Notes: generated by a model not told the origin, from the sequence alone. 64,000 nt of DNA from DASYKS01 sp031404815 (GCA_031404815.1 JANNIH010000054.1:186001-250000); one strand, 5' to 3'; counted from the stretch's first letter, positions 18,750 through 27,170 are shown. Program-made: numbers and translations.

Positions 18750-20564
18750 TTGGCCTTGGGTGCCGCAGGAGGCTCCGCGTTTGAAGCGGGGCTCTGCTAC
18801 GCACGGTGGCGCGCCTTTGGCGTCACTTTTCTGCCCGGTTTTCTACTCGGTGCTCATCTCGCAGCGCTGGTTTTCTTTCTCAACCCTCGCGTTCCGTTCA
18901 CCCTTTGGGGCGTCGGCCAGGCGATGCTTCTTTACGGCTCGATGCTTGGTGGCTGTGGAGCGGCTCTTCAGATGTCGGGGCTTTGGCTTCATCCGGCAAG
19001 GGCCCCAAGATGGCTACCTTGGACGCTTACCCTCGCTCTCGGCTTGGGCGCCGTCCTGGATGCGGCACACGCCTCGTTCTACGCCTACTTTCTTCCTCCT
19101 GGCATCAACGTCAGACTGCTCAAGACGGCGCTCTGGCTTGCCCTTGGCGGTTTGATCGCCTTTTACACGGCTCTATTGCATACCCTGAACAATCGCCCTT
19201 ACGGCTGGCGCAGCCGCTGGGCTTTGGGGCTGATCGCCTGCCTCTCACTTGTGGCGGCCGTGGAACGGCGGGACGCTTTCCGCCCCCCTTCCGCCGAAAG
19301 GCCCACGATGCGCCCCTTTGTGGAGCAATCCGTTCGGCATTCCCTTTGGGTGATCGCACTCGACAGCGCTTCACTAGATGCAATCCTCCCCTTGGCCGGT
19401 CAAGGCCGGCTGCCGAACATCTCGGCACTACTAAGGCAAGGGGCCTACGGAAGACTCGAGACTCTGGGGCCCAATCGCCGGCCGGCACTCTGGACGACCC
19501 TCGCAACAGGAAAGTACCCTTGGAAGACCGGGATCACGGGAGAAAGCGATCATTCGGGTGGCCTGGCGGCACCAGGCGCTGAGCTCAACCTGCTGCCCCG
19601 GGGTATTGGGTTTCGGGTTTGGGGGCTACTGGGACCGGATCCAACACCGGAACAGCCGCGCCGTCGCGCGCTCTTTCTTTGGGAGATCTGTGCGCGGTTG
19701 GGTTTCTCCCCTGCGTCGGTTGGCTGGCCTTCATCCTGGCCTCCAGGAAAAGGGGGCGGGGCAGTGGTCTCGGAGCGGTTTTTCCGCTCGGACGAGGCCC
19801 GTTCGGAGGCAAAGCCTCCTTCCTTTCGTAGGCAGGTCGAGAGCCTTCGGGTTCGAGTCACCGACCTCGACCCTGTGAGCCTCAAGGCGGTTGGGCAGCG
19901 ACCGTCCGAGTCCCTCAGGGCGGCTCTGGCGGGCGACCTTTGGCGCGAAAGGGTCGCTCTCGAGATCGGTCAAGCCTCTTCGGCTGCCGGGGTTCCGAGC
20001 CCCGTCTTCGTGGCCCTCCCAGGCCTGCGCTCGATGTCGGAGGAGTCTTTTGGGGGATTTCTAGCGGCGCAGTTCGGCGGCGACGCAAGCCCGCGATCGG
20101 AAGAGGCGGCCCGCAGCGTGGCCGATTACTACGAGCACCTCGATCGCTTCCTCGGTCAGCTGTTGGCGTCACAGAAGGATGCGATGGTGGCCATCGTCTC
20201 TGCTCATGGCTCGACGCCCATTGGCTGGTGGGAGCGCGTGCGCGGCGGCGGTTCGCTAAGAGGTTCTTTTGAAGGGGCTCCTGACGGCGCGCTGATTCTG
20301 GCCGGACCGGGCATTCGAGCCGGCGCTCTGATCGCTGGTCCGAAGCTCGTGGATGTGGTTCCTACCCTGCTTTATGCACTGGGCCTTCCTGTGGCGCGTG
20401 ACTTGGATGGACAGGTTCTCACCGGTGCCTTTGATGCCTCCTTTCTGGCCCACCGTCCCCTCGCGTTTCTTCCGTCCTATGAGGCGCTGCCTCCCGAGAA
20501 GCCTGTGAAGCCGACCTACTCCGGTTTTCGTGAACCTCCGGCCTTGGCCGGCTCTCCCCGCTGA
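18750..20564 (+). CDS. Membrane protein with alkaline phosphatase/type I phosphodiesterase domain
   Basis: About 604 residues. Five or six hydrophobic segments occupy the first 190 residues (for example FGVTFLPGFLLGAHLAALVF). A soluble domain then opens with WVIALDSASLDAILPLAGQG and RLPNISALLRQGAYGRL and continues with RPALWTTLATGKYPWKTGI, a pattern of the type I phosphodiesterase/sulfatase superfamily: metal-binding Asp first, then a Thr in the nucleophile region. It ends in AHGS, VDVVPTLLYALGLPV and DGQVL, again as in this superfamily. A phospho- or sulfo-transferase on an envelope polymer is possible. The start is uncertain: TTG at 18750, just after the preceding stop, fits better than the ATG at 18678, which overlaps that gene. 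Its 3' end overlaps the convergent bactofilin gene by 49 bp. Confidence 0.8.
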   Translation: MALGAAGGSAFEAGLCYARWRAFGVTFLPGFLLGAHLAALVFFLNPRVPFTLWGVGQAMLLYGSMLGGCGAALQMSGLWLHPARAPRWLPWTLTLALGLGAVLDAAHASFYAYFLPPGINVRLLKTALWLALGGLIAFYTALLHTLNNRPYGWRSRWALGLIACLSLVAAVERRDAFRPPSAERPTMRPFVEQSVRHSLWVIALDSASLDAILPLAGQGRLPNISALLRQGAYGRLETLGPNRRPALWTTLATGKYPWKTGITGESDHSGGLAAPGAELNLLPRGIGFRVWGLLGPDPTPEQPRRRALFLWEICARLGFSPASVGWPSSWPPGKGGGAVVSERFFRSDEARSEAKPPSFRRQVESLRVRVTDLDPVSLKAVGQRPSESLRAALAGDLWRERVALEIGQASSAAGVPSPVFVALPGLRSMSEESFGGFLAAQFGGDASPRSEEAARSVADYYEHLDRFLGQLLASQKDAMVAIVSAHGSTPIGWWERVRGGGSLRGSFEGAPDGALILAGPGIRAGALIAGPKLVDVVPTLLYALGLPVARDLDGQVLTGAFDASFLAHRPLAFLPSYEALPPEKPVKPTYSGFREPPALAGSPR

Positions 20565-20938
20565 GCCCCGGGAGGCCCGGGGGCATTCGGCGTCGTTGCT
20601 GCCATTGCACATCGACCCTCGAATAGAGCCCCGTCCTCGACAATCAGGGCAGGGGTCTCGAGGTCGGCAAACACCTTGCCTGTTGGGGTGATCTGTAACC
20701 TTCGGCTCGCGCGAATCGTACCGCGAACAACGCCTGACACGAACAGTTGACCCACCTCGATCTCTCCTTCGACCTCCCCTCCATCTCCCACGACCAGATC
20801 GCCAGCCGAGCGGACGATCCCGGTCAGCTTTCCGTCCACCCGGAACGTCGTCTCGAAGCGAAGCTCACCGTTGATGTGACTTCCGGTGTCGAGAAACCCG
20901 TTGAGGTCGCTGTGTTTCCCGTCGCTTTTGAAAATCAT
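20516..20938 (-). CDS. bacA: Bactofilin (polymer-forming cytoskeletal protein)
   Basis: A 140-residue protein with the bactofilin beta-helix core: SHINGELRFETTFRVDGKLTGIV, DLVVGDGGEVEGEIEVGQLFVSGVVRGTI and LQITPTGKVFADLETPALIVEDGALFEGRC. Short disordered tails flank the core, with a Pro/Gly-rich C-terminus. Bactofilins form nucleotide-independent filaments; in several bacteria they position ParAB or envelope enzymes. The gene overlaps parB by 4 bp (ATGA), so it is coupled to segregation genes. Its 3' end overlaps the phosphodiesterase-like gene on the other strand. Confidence 0.94.
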   Translation of the reverse strand: MIFKSDGKHSDLNGFLDTGSHINGELRFETTFRVDGKLTGIVRSAGDLVVGDGGEVEGEIEVGQLFVSGVVRGTIRASRRLQITPTGKVFADLETPALIVEDGALFEGRCAMAATTPNAPGPPGAQRGEPAKAGGSRKPE

Positions 20939-21864
20939 GGCTCTTCTCCACGCCCCATGAGCAGGTCGTATAGCCGAATCAACTCCTCTTCGGAGTGAAA
21001 GTGCACCTGCAGCTGTCCACCCTTTCCGCGACGACGAATCTCGACACGGGTTTGCAGCTTGCGAGTGAGGGTCTCAAGAGCAGCGGCGGTATTGCTGTCC
21101 GAAGCCGGCTTGCTTGGCTGCGGAGGAGGCACCTCCCGCTGCGTTGGCGGCTCGGCAGTCAGACGTTCGAGGTCCCGTGCCGAGAGGTGTTCCGCCACGG
21201 CCCGCTCGGCGAGTGCGATCTGAGCTTCCTCGCTTGCCAGGGCAAGCAGAGGCCTCGCTTGCCCGGCGGTCAGCGCGCCGCTCCGCATCAGGTCCTTGAC
21301 GTCATCCGGCAAGCGCAGGAGGCGTAAGGAGTTCGAGACGGCGGAGCGGCTCCTTCCGACCCGAAGCGCTATCTCTTCGTGCTGGAGGCCAAAACTGGAC
21401 TGCAGAGCAAGCAATGCCTCCGCTTCTTCGATCGCGTTGAGGTCAGATCGCTGAAGGTTTTCTACGAGGGCCAGCTCGAGGAGATGTCGGTCTCCAGTTA
21501 CCTCACGGACGACCACCGGGACTTCGGTCAGGCCGGCTCGACGTGCGGCTCGCCATCGTCGTTCGCCAGCGACGATGCCGAAGGTTCCGTTCTCCAGCGG
21601 CGCGACGATAAGCGGTTGAATGATCCCTTGGGCTCGGATCGAGTCCGCAAGGCCTGAGAGCTCGTCGTCGTCGAAGCGTACGCGTGGCTGAAAGCGATTG
21701 GGGAAAAGACTATCGATCGGAAGGACCGTCGGTCTGGCCGGACTTGATTCCGCCGTTGGCGTTCCGTTGGCCAAGGACTCCGCCACCTCGCCGCTCTTCT
21801 CCGTCTTCTCCTGGATCAGAGCCCCTAGGCCCCGACCCAGGCCTCCCTTCTTGCGTACACTCAC
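20935..21864 (-). CDS. parB: Chromosome partition protein ParB
   Basis: A 309-residue ParB. The CTP-binding signature AGERRWRAARRAGL follows NRFQPRVRFDDDELSGLADSIRAQG. The helix-turn-helix region is EEIALRVGRSRSAVSNSLRLLRLP, and a C-terminal dimerisation domain follows a linker. It loads at parS and spreads as a CTP-dependent clamp. It starts at a GTG directly after the parA stop (TAAGTG), with AGGAGACTT as ribosome site. A parS site lies 1.5 kb upstream at 23393-23408. Confidence 0.97.
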   Translation of the reverse strand: MSVRKKGGLGRGLGALIQEKTEKSGEVAESLANGTPTAESSPARPTVLPIDSLFPNRFQPRVRFDDDELSGLADSIRAQGIIQPLIVAPLENGTFGIVAGERRWRAARRAGLTEVPVVVREVTGDRHLLELALVENLQRSDLNAIEEAEALLALQSSFGLQHEEIALRVGRSRSAVSNSLRLLRLPDDVKDLMRSGALTAGQARPLLALASEEAQIALAERAVAEHLSARDLERLTAEPPTQREVPPPQPSKPASDSNTAAALETLTRKLQTRVEIRRRGKGGQLQVHFHSEEELIRLYDLLMGRGEEP

Positions 21865-22644
21865 TTAAAGTCTCCTGAGGAACTCGCGTGCGAGACTTAG
21901 GTAGGCGTCTGCGCCGCGCGACTTGATGTCGTATTGGAAGATCGGCATGCCGTGGCTGGGTGCCTCCGCGAGCCGTACGTTGCGCGGCACGACGCTGTCA
22001 AAGACCTTGTCCGAGAAATGGCGGCGAACCTCATCTGCGACATCGCGAGAGAGATTCATCCGATCATCGAACATCGTCAAGACGATACCCGCAATCTCGA
22101 GACGAGGGTTCAGACGGTCATGGATCCGCTCGACGGTGGCAACCAATTCGCTTACTCCCTCGAGCGCGAAGTACTCACACTGTAGGGGAACGATGATTCC
22201 ATCAGCCGCCGAGAGTGCCATGACAGTGAGGTGACCAAGCGATGGAGGGCAGTCGATGAGGATCAGATCGTAGCGGCCGGAGACGCTCGAGAGCACATCA
22301 GACAGACGCTGTTCCCAGCCTGGCTCGCCGACCAGCTCCACTTCGAGGCCCACAAGATCTCTTTGGGACGGAGCCAGATCCAAGTTCGGAAACCCGGTGG
22401 GGCGAATGACTTCGACCAGGGTCGCTTCGCCGATCAGCGCGTGGTAGAGGTGGGGAGACGCCGCGTCCGAACCGACGCCGCGCGACGCGTTCCCTTGGGG
22501 ATCGCAGTCGACAAGAAGAACTCGTTTCTCGAGAGCGCCAAGTGCCGCGCCGAGGTTGATCGAGGTGGTGGTCTTGCCAACCCCACCTTTCTGGTTTGCG
22601 ATGGCGAGAACCCTCGCCTTGTTCGAGGCACTGTTTACGGCCAT
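21865..22644 (-). CDS. parA: Chromosome partition ATPase ParA (Soj)
   Basis: A 259-residue Walker-type ATPase. The deviant Walker A is ANQKGGVGKTTTSINLGAAL, with its signature lysine; the A' motif is VLLVDCDPQGNAS, and DLILIDCPPSLG is Walker B. It moves ParB-parS complexes over the nucleoid. The short N-terminus, without an extra DNA-binding domain, marks it as chromosomal type Ia. The ATG is at 22644. It follows rsmG with 43 bp between them, and parB is attached without a gap. Confidence 0.97.
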   Translation of the reverse strand: MAVNSASNKARVLAIANQKGGVGKTTTSINLGAALGALEKRVLLVDCDPQGNASRGVGSDAASPHLYHALIGEATLVEVIRPTGFPNLDLAPSQRDLVGLEVELVGEPGWEQRLSDVLSSVSGRYDLILIDCPPSLGHLTVMALSAADGIIVPLQCEYFALEGVSELVATVERIHDRLNPRLEIAGIVLTMFDDRMNLSRDVADEVRRHFSDKVFDSVVPRNVRLAEAPSHGMPIFQYDIKSRGADAYLSLAREFLRRL

Positions 22645-22687
22645 GTCCGATGACCTTCTAGGAGAACTCGAGGCTTGCTCGAAGGGT

Positions 22688-23338
22688 TTACCCGCTACTT
22701 GACTTCGCGCGAACCAATTCCACGATGCGCCGCCGCACGCTTCCTGTCAGCGAGATACTTCTCGCGAACTCTAAGCCTGGAATCGGCTCGTTGGTCTGAT
22801 CACCCGTCCAAAGAAGGATTCGTCCGCCTTGCTCCAGGCGCCGGCCGATGCCCTCGAGCAGGATTGGGGCGACCTTCATGGCGCGGACCGTTACCAGAGC
22901 CAAGGACTCCGGAAAATCTGGCGGCAGTGGAAGATCGACTCTAGCATTGAGGCATCGCAGCGGCAACGACGTGCGACGGGCCGCGGCCAGAAGGAAACTC
23001 GCTTTTCTTTCTCGGGCCTCAACGAGAACCATTTTCAGTGCCGGCCGAGTGGCGGCGAGCGGAAAGCCAGGAAAGCCGGCTCCCGACCCTAAATCGACGG
23101 CGATTCCCGGTTCGACAGGGATCAGAGCGAGCGCCGCGAGTGATTCGCCGTAATGGCGTGAAACGATCTCGTTCACAGTCCCTCGGCCGACTAGCGCCAG
23201 ACTGCGATTCCATCGGCGGAGTTCGCAATAATGCCCGTAGAGAGCCTCGCTGGCAGCAACCGTCAGGGTTTCCGGCGAAACATCTGCGATCTGGCGGAAG
23301 AACTCTTCCGGCGGGAGCTGCGGGATCTCGAAGGCCAC
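22688..23338 (-). CDS. rsmG: 16S rRNA (guanine-527-N7) methyltransferase
   Basis: A Rossmann methyltransferase with the RsmG signature VDLGSGAGFPGFPLAATRPALKMVLVE, preceded by the family helix LRRWNRSLALVGRGT. It methylates G527 of 16S rRNA. I place the start at the GTG at 23338 (VAFEIPQLPPEEF), with AGGA-type ribosome signals upstream and a length of 216 residues, which is usual. A longer version from TTG at 23470 (260 residues) stays open, but would encode the parS site as protein and has an N-terminus unlike the family. The gene leads into parA, the usual order. Confidence 0.93.
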   Translation of the reverse strand: MAFEIPQLPPEEFFRQIADVSPETLTVAASEALYGHYCELRRWNRSLALVGRGTVNEIVSRHYGESLAALALIPVEPGIAVDLGSGAGFPGFPLAATRPALKMVLVEARERKASFLLAAARRTSLPLRCLNARVDLPLPPDFPESLALVTVRAMKVAPILLEGIGRRLEQGGRILLWTGDQTNEPIPGLEFARSISLTGSVRRRIVELVRAKSSSG

Positions 23339-23392
23339 GCGAGATCCTAGGTCCTCCGCCGCGAGGTTGGCAACCTGCGGTTGAAACGGGAG

Positions 23393-23408
23393 TGTTTCAC
23401 GTGAAACT
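23393..23408. promoter_or_regulatory. parS centromere site
   Basis: TGTTTCACGTGAAACT matches the parS consensus TGTTTCACGTGAAACA in 15 of 16 positions, and the inner GTTTCACGTGAAAC is a perfect palindrome. ParB should bind here. It lies between khpB and the preferred rsmG start, 1.5 kb from parB and about 13 kb from the dnaA-dnaN intergenic region. I found no second copy in the window by eye. Confidence 0.9.
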
Positions 23409-23473
23409 TGATGCGCGTTCCGAGTGTCTGGACCAATGAAGCGTCGATGACGCCGAGGCTCCAAGGACAAAAA

Positions 23474-24394
23474 TTAAGACGGGCGCACCACAACTCGCTT
23501 GAAATATCCATCCCCTTCGCTCCCGGTAGATACCGTCGAGTCGTCCGCCAGCGCCATGTGAACGGTACGACGATCCGACGGGTTCATCGCATCGAGGATC
23601 TTTGGCGTCCCCTCTCGAAAAGCCTCTTCGGCAACGCGCTGAGCGAGGCTCCGAAGTTGCTCCTCGCGGACCTCGTGAAAACTATCGCAATCCACTCGAC
23701 AGGAGACCGCCTCGCCCGTTCGCCCGCGAAACAACCGCGGCAACAGATGTTCGAGGGCGTGAAGCAACTCGCCGGAATCGCGAAAGCAAACCTCCCCGTC
23801 CGGCCCAGAAAGATCGACCCAAAGCTCGTCCTCGACTTTAAGAACCATAGCCTCAAGCCGCAATCCTGCCACCCCGAGAAGCTTCACGCACTCCTCCGTC
23901 AGTGCTGTCGCCAACGCTCCGGTCAGCGGAGGGAATCGATCGGAGAGCCTCCTGGGCACTTCGAGGAGCGGCACAAGTTCCGTCGCGGCAGACTCGATCC
24001 CAGGTCGCCGACCGGGAATGCCATGCCGAGAAATCCCGGCACCTCGACGCTCATCCCGATCTCCCCGCCCCCCGCGCCGACCGCCACCCTCTCGCCTCTC
24101 GAAGCCCTGTTCGCTGCTGCGCGTGACAAGCCCAGCAGACTGCCCGATCGCCGGTGAAGACTCCCAGGACGATCTCTGCGTCAGCGCTGGTGGCGGCGGC
24201 GGTGCCACAGCCCGCTCAGGTCGGCTTGAATCCACTTCGATCAAGAACCTGCGAGCGCTCCGCACAAACCCTTGCTTCTTCTCAACTCGCTGATAGGCGA
24301 CACGCTCTGGATCAATGCCGAACTCGCTGGCAGCCGCCAGGATAGCTCGCTCCAAGGTGTCCGCCGAAAAGAACTTCCGCCGATCTCCGCTCAT
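23474..24394 (-). CDS. khpB: RNA-binding protein KhpB (Jag/EloR, SpoIIIJ-associated)
   Basis: A 306-residue protein with the Jag domain order. The Jag_N domain (residues 1-55, FSADTLERAILAAASEFG) comes first, then a long Pro/Arg/Gly-rich linker (RREGGGRRGGRGDRDERRG). A KH domain follows (LRLEAMVLKVEDELWVDLSG), then an R3H domain ending in RRTVHMALADDSTVSTGSEGDGYFKRV. It binds RNA and, in firmicutes, affects cell elongation. The ATG at 24394 overlaps the yidC stop (ATGA). The frame is open further upstream, but that part overlaps yidC and is rejected. Confidence 0.93.
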   Translation of the reverse strand: MSGDRRKFFSADTLERAILAAASEFGIDPERVAYQRVEKKQGFVRSARRFLIEVDSSRPERAVAPPPPPALTQRSSWESSPAIGQSAGLVTRSSEQGFERREGGGRRGGRGDRDERRGAGISRHGIPGRRPGIESAATELVPLLEVPRRLSDRFPPLTGALATALTEECVKLLGVAGLRLEAMVLKVEDELWVDLSGPDGEVCFRDSGELLHALEHLLPRLFRGRTGEAVSCRVDCDSFHEVREEQLRSLAQRVAEEAFREGTPKILDAMNPSDRRTVHMALADDSTVSTGSEGDGYFKRVVVRPS

Positions 24395-26106
24395 TTTTGT
24401 TTCGCCACCAAGGATCCACCGGACGGCTTGGTCGGCAGAATCCATCGATTGTAGACCGCCTGCTGCGCGATCGTCAGGACGTTGTTGGTCAACCAGTAGA
24501 GCACCAGCCCGCTCGGAAAACCCAGAAACAGAAAGGTCATCACAACCGGCATCAGCTGAAATAGCTTCCTTTGCATTGGGTCGCCAACACTCGGAGTCAT
24601 CCGCACCTGTAGAAACTGCGTCGCGCCCATGACCAACGGAAGCACAAAGAACGGATCCTTCGCCGACAAGTCGTGAATCCAGAAGATCCATGGCGCGTTG
24701 CGCAGCTCCACCGCCGAGTACAGAACGTTGTAGAACGCAAAAAAGACAGGCATCTGGAGGATCATCGGAAGGCACCCGCCGGTTGGCTGCACCCCTTCCG
24801 CCTTGTAGATCCCCATCATCTCTTCGTTCATCTTCCGCTGCATCTCAATATTCGGACGTCCGTTCTTATCCTTGAGCTTCGGCCGATAGCGCTCCCGCAG
24901 CGCCTGGAGCTTGGGATTCAGCTCTTGCATCTTCCGCATCGACTTGGTGGAGCTGTGCGTCAACGGCAAGAGCAGGATTTTGATCAGGGTGGTCAGGAGG
25001 ATGATCGCCCAGCCGTAGTTCGCCACCACGTGGTCATAGATCCAGTGGAGCGCCGAGAGAAGCGGTTGAGCGAGCCACCAGAACATTCCCAGGCGCAGAG
25101 CCTTACCCAGTCCGTGTGGAAGGGTCGCCAACTGCTCCCGCTCTTTCGAGCCCCAGAAAGCGCCGAGCTTCAGCCGTTCGCCCGCAGGAACAAGGCGGAT
25201 CCAAAAATCCCTCTTGAGCTTCTTCTGCTCAGAAGTCATTTCAGCAGGCAGCGGCACAGCGCTAAGCCCGTCCGCCCCCCGGGAGAGCAACACCGGCTGA
25301 AACACCACCTTTGAGAGCCCTTCAAACGGCACCAGGGCGTTCAAGAAGTAGGTGTCATCGAGAGCAACCCAACCAAGCCCCGCAGCAGGAAGCTCTTTGG
25401 CCTCCTTGGCCTTCTGAGGATCAAGGACCTCAACCTCCCCCGCCACGAGGTAAAGGCCCTCCCTACGTTCAAACTGGCTCTCAAGCTCCTTCTCCGAGAG
25501 ATTTCGTAAGCCGGGCCCAACGGTGAGAGCCCACCCTTGAAGCCCCTGGACCTCAACCTCGATATCGAAAAGACCATCCGGACGGAACCGAAACATCTTG
25601 CGCGACGCCACCGTTCCGTCGCTAAAAAGGAACTCCACCTGCTGCCCGCCTTCGGACCGACGGACCTCGAACAGCGCTTCCCCAAGCGCCGTCGGCTCGC
25701 CCAAATGGTCAACGATAGCGAAGGGGTAGGGCCCCGATGTCCTTGTGCGAACCAATTCCAGAGGCTTACCCTCTATGTCGCGTTGATTCTTCAGCTTGTA
25801 GGAATGAAGCTCGGCACCCTTGTTGCTGAACTCGATCCTCGCATCCTTCGTTTCAACAACCACCGTCTCCAGCGCACCGGCGCTCACGGCGCTCCGGACC
25901 GGCCCAGTGGCCGCGGCCCCGCCGGCTACCTCGGGCCGCAGCTTGCCTGCATCGGCGACTGCGCCCGACTTCGGAGGCAGGGCAGACTCGGCGACCGCAC
26001 GTGCCGGGCCCGACGGCGCAGGCGTCTCGACGGGAACCAAAAAGTGCCAGAGAACTAGAAAGCCGAACGACAGCGCTGCGGCAATGATCAGGCGGCGGGT
26101 ATCCAA
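24391..26106 (-). CDS. yidC: Membrane protein insertase YidC
   Basis: A 571-residue YidC of the Gram-negative type. It has an N-terminal membrane helix (LIIAAALSFGFLVLWHFLV), a linker rich in Ala/Pro, a large periplasmic beta domain (residues ~80-330), then the insertase core. The core contains WAIILLTTLIKILLLPLTHSS, the cytosolic loop with KMQELNPKLQALRERY, and GGCLPMILQMPVFFAFYNVL. The start is the TTG at 26106, after an in-frame stop upstream and with AGAGG as ribosome site. It sits 20 bp after yidD, which helps insertion. Confidence 0.97.
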   Translation of the reverse strand: MDTRRLIIAAALSFGFLVLWHFLVPVETPAPSGPARAVAESALPPKSGAVADAGKLRPEVAGGAAATGPVRSAVSAGALETVVVETKDARIEFSNKGAELHSYKLKNQRDIEGKPLELVRTRTSGPYPFAIVDHLGEPTALGEALFEVRRSEGGQQVEFLFSDGTVASRKMFRFRPDGLFDIEVEVQGLQGWALTVGPGLRNLSEKELESQFERREGLYLVAGEVEVLDPQKAKEAKELPAAGLGWVALDDTYFLNALVPFEGLSKVVFQPVLLSRGADGLSAVPLPAEMTSEQKKLKRDFWIRLVPAGERLKLGAFWGSKEREQLATLPHGLGKALRLGMFWWLAQPLLSALHWIYDHVVANYGWAIILLTTLIKILLLPLTHSSTKSMRKMQELNPKLQALRERYRPKLKDKNGRPNIEMQRKMNEEMMGIYKAEGVQPTGGCLPMILQMPVFFAFYNVLYSAVELRNAPWIFWIHDLSAKDPFFVLPLVMGATQFLQVRMTPSVGDPMQRKLFQLMPVVMTFLFLGFPSGLVLYWLTNNVLTIAQQAVYNRWILPTKPSGGSLVAKQK

Positions 26107-26126
26107 GGGAAACCTCTTGCATTACG

Positions 26127-26333
26127 TTAGGGCAGATCGACGCCGCCCGGATGGAACGGGTGACACCGCATCAGCCGACTGCTCGCGCACAAAGTGCCGC
26201 GCGCAAAACCCTGCTCCAAAAGAGCGAGCCTGGCATATTCAGAACAGGTCGGCGTGAAGCGGCACGAACGAGGAAGGAGCGGCGAGACCCGCCGCTTGTA
26301 AAGCGTCAGAAGGAAAATCAAGAAGCGCGTCAT
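26127..26333 (-). CDS. yidD: Membrane protein insertion efficiency factor YidD
   Basis: A 68-residue protein with the complete YidD pattern: an amphipathic start FLIFLLTLYKRRVSPLLP, then CRFTPTCSEYARLALLEQG, and the C-terminal LMRCHPFHPGGVDLP. It assists YidC at the inner membrane. The start at 26333 overlaps the rnpA stop (ATGA) and fits the family length; the in-frame upstream ATGs add a tail that is rnpA-overlapping. Confidence 0.95.
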   Translation of the reverse strand: MTRFLIFLLTLYKRRVSPLLPRSCRFTPTCSEYARLALLEQGFARGTLCASSRLMRCHPFHPGGVDLP

Positions 26334-26752
26334 CGACTCGTACCGCGCGAGACCGTTCCGCGCCAAAGACGTCGAAGTTCCTCGGCTAAGGCTGCAGAAC
26401 CCCCCTTCGCCGCCTCCGGCTTCAGATGCACCACCAAGTCAAGGGGCGGAAGCTCGCTTCGCCCCGACCAACGGCGGTAGGCCTCCTTAATCAGACGCTT
26501 GAGGCGATGCCTCACAACGGAGTTCCCGACCTTACGGCTTGCCGTTATGCCCAAGCGAGGTCGATCTTCTAGGTTGGAAACGAAGTACAGGATGACAAGC
26601 GCGCCGGTGCGCCTCCGCCCTGTTCGGTAGCACCGCAGATAATCACCCCGCCGCCTCAATCGATCTTCAAGCCGCAACCTCTCGTCTGGAAGGGTTCCGG
26701 GCACCGAGGCAATCGAGTCCGAGGACCGAGGCCGATCCTGGGCTTCTGACAT
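26330..26752 (-). CDS. rnpA: Ribonuclease P protein component
   Basis: A 140-residue RnpA. The conserved core is RLRLEDRLRRRGDYLRCYRTGRRR at the start of the domain and RPRLGITASRKVGNSVVRHRLKRLIKEAYR, the RNR signature of the family. It supports the RNase P RNA in 5' tRNA maturation. The start at 26752 shares a base with the rpmH stop (TGATG), and its stop overlaps yidD (ATGA). The first ~25 residues are variable and acidic. The RNase P RNA gene is not visible in this window. Confidence 0.95.
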   Translation of the reverse strand: MSEAQDRPRSSDSIASVPGTLPDERLRLEDRLRRRGDYLRCYRTGRRRTGALVILYFVSNLEDRPRLGITASRKVGNSVVRHRLKRLIKEAYRRWSGRSELPPLDLVVHLKPEAAKGGSAALAEELRRLWRGTVSRGTSR

Positions 26753-26886
26753 CAGACCGCTAGACTGTGGCGACCCTTCCGGCGACGACGGCCGATCACC
26801 GCACGTCCATTCCGGGTCCGCATGCGCACCAGAAACCCGTGAGTCCGCTTGCGCCGCCGATTGTTTGGCTGAAAAGTCCGCTTCAC
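26752..26886 (-). CDS. rpmH: Large-subunit ribosomal protein bL34
   Basis: A 44-residue basic protein read directly from the minus strand: (V/M)KRTFQPNNRRRKRTHGF, then LVRMRTRNGRAVIGRRRRKGRHSLAV, a complete L34. The start codon is the GTG at 26886, with an AAGGA/AAGGTG stretch just upstream. Its stop shares one base with the rnpA ATG. This is the first gene of the rpmH-to-bactofilin series; its promoter should lie between it and the tRNA-Ser gene at 27067. Confidence 0.97.
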   Translation of the reverse strand: MKRTFQPNNRRRKRTHGFLVRMRTRNGRAVIGRRRRKGRHSLAV

Positions 26887-27066
26887 GTTGCACCTTTTTC
26901 CTTAGACAGTTTTTTGGCTTCGCCCGCCTGTCGCAGCCGGGCTTCTTCGGTATCCAACGGGAAACCGACCCTCAGAGGGGGGCAAACCTAGACGAGAAAA
27001 CGATCTTCGTCAATACCGGCCACTCTTTTCTGCCAGAGCCAACCCAACGCCCTGCGCAAAACAGGT

Positions 27067-27159
27067 TGGCGGAGAGGGTGGGATTCGAACCCACGGACCG
27101 AGGATCACCCGGTCAACGGTTTTCGAGACCGTCCCATTCGACCGCTCTGGCACCTCTCC
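27067..27159 (-). tRNA. tRNA-Ser (CGA)
   Basis: Read on the minus strand, acceptor arms GGAGAGG/CCTCTCC pair, the T-arm GTGGGTTCGAATCCCAC is intact, and the anticodon stem ACGGT/ACCGT carries loop CTCGAAA, giving anticodon CGA for UCG. The long variable arm is typical of class II tRNA-Ser. CCA is encoded. It lies 11 bp after a second tRNA-Ser gene. Confidence 0.95.
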
Positions 27160-27170
27160 TAAATACCTCA

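Noticed and set aside
19845..19870. GGTTCGAGTCACC, T-arm-like sequence
   Set aside because: Falls inside the phosphodiesterase-like coding region and lacks the other tRNA arms.
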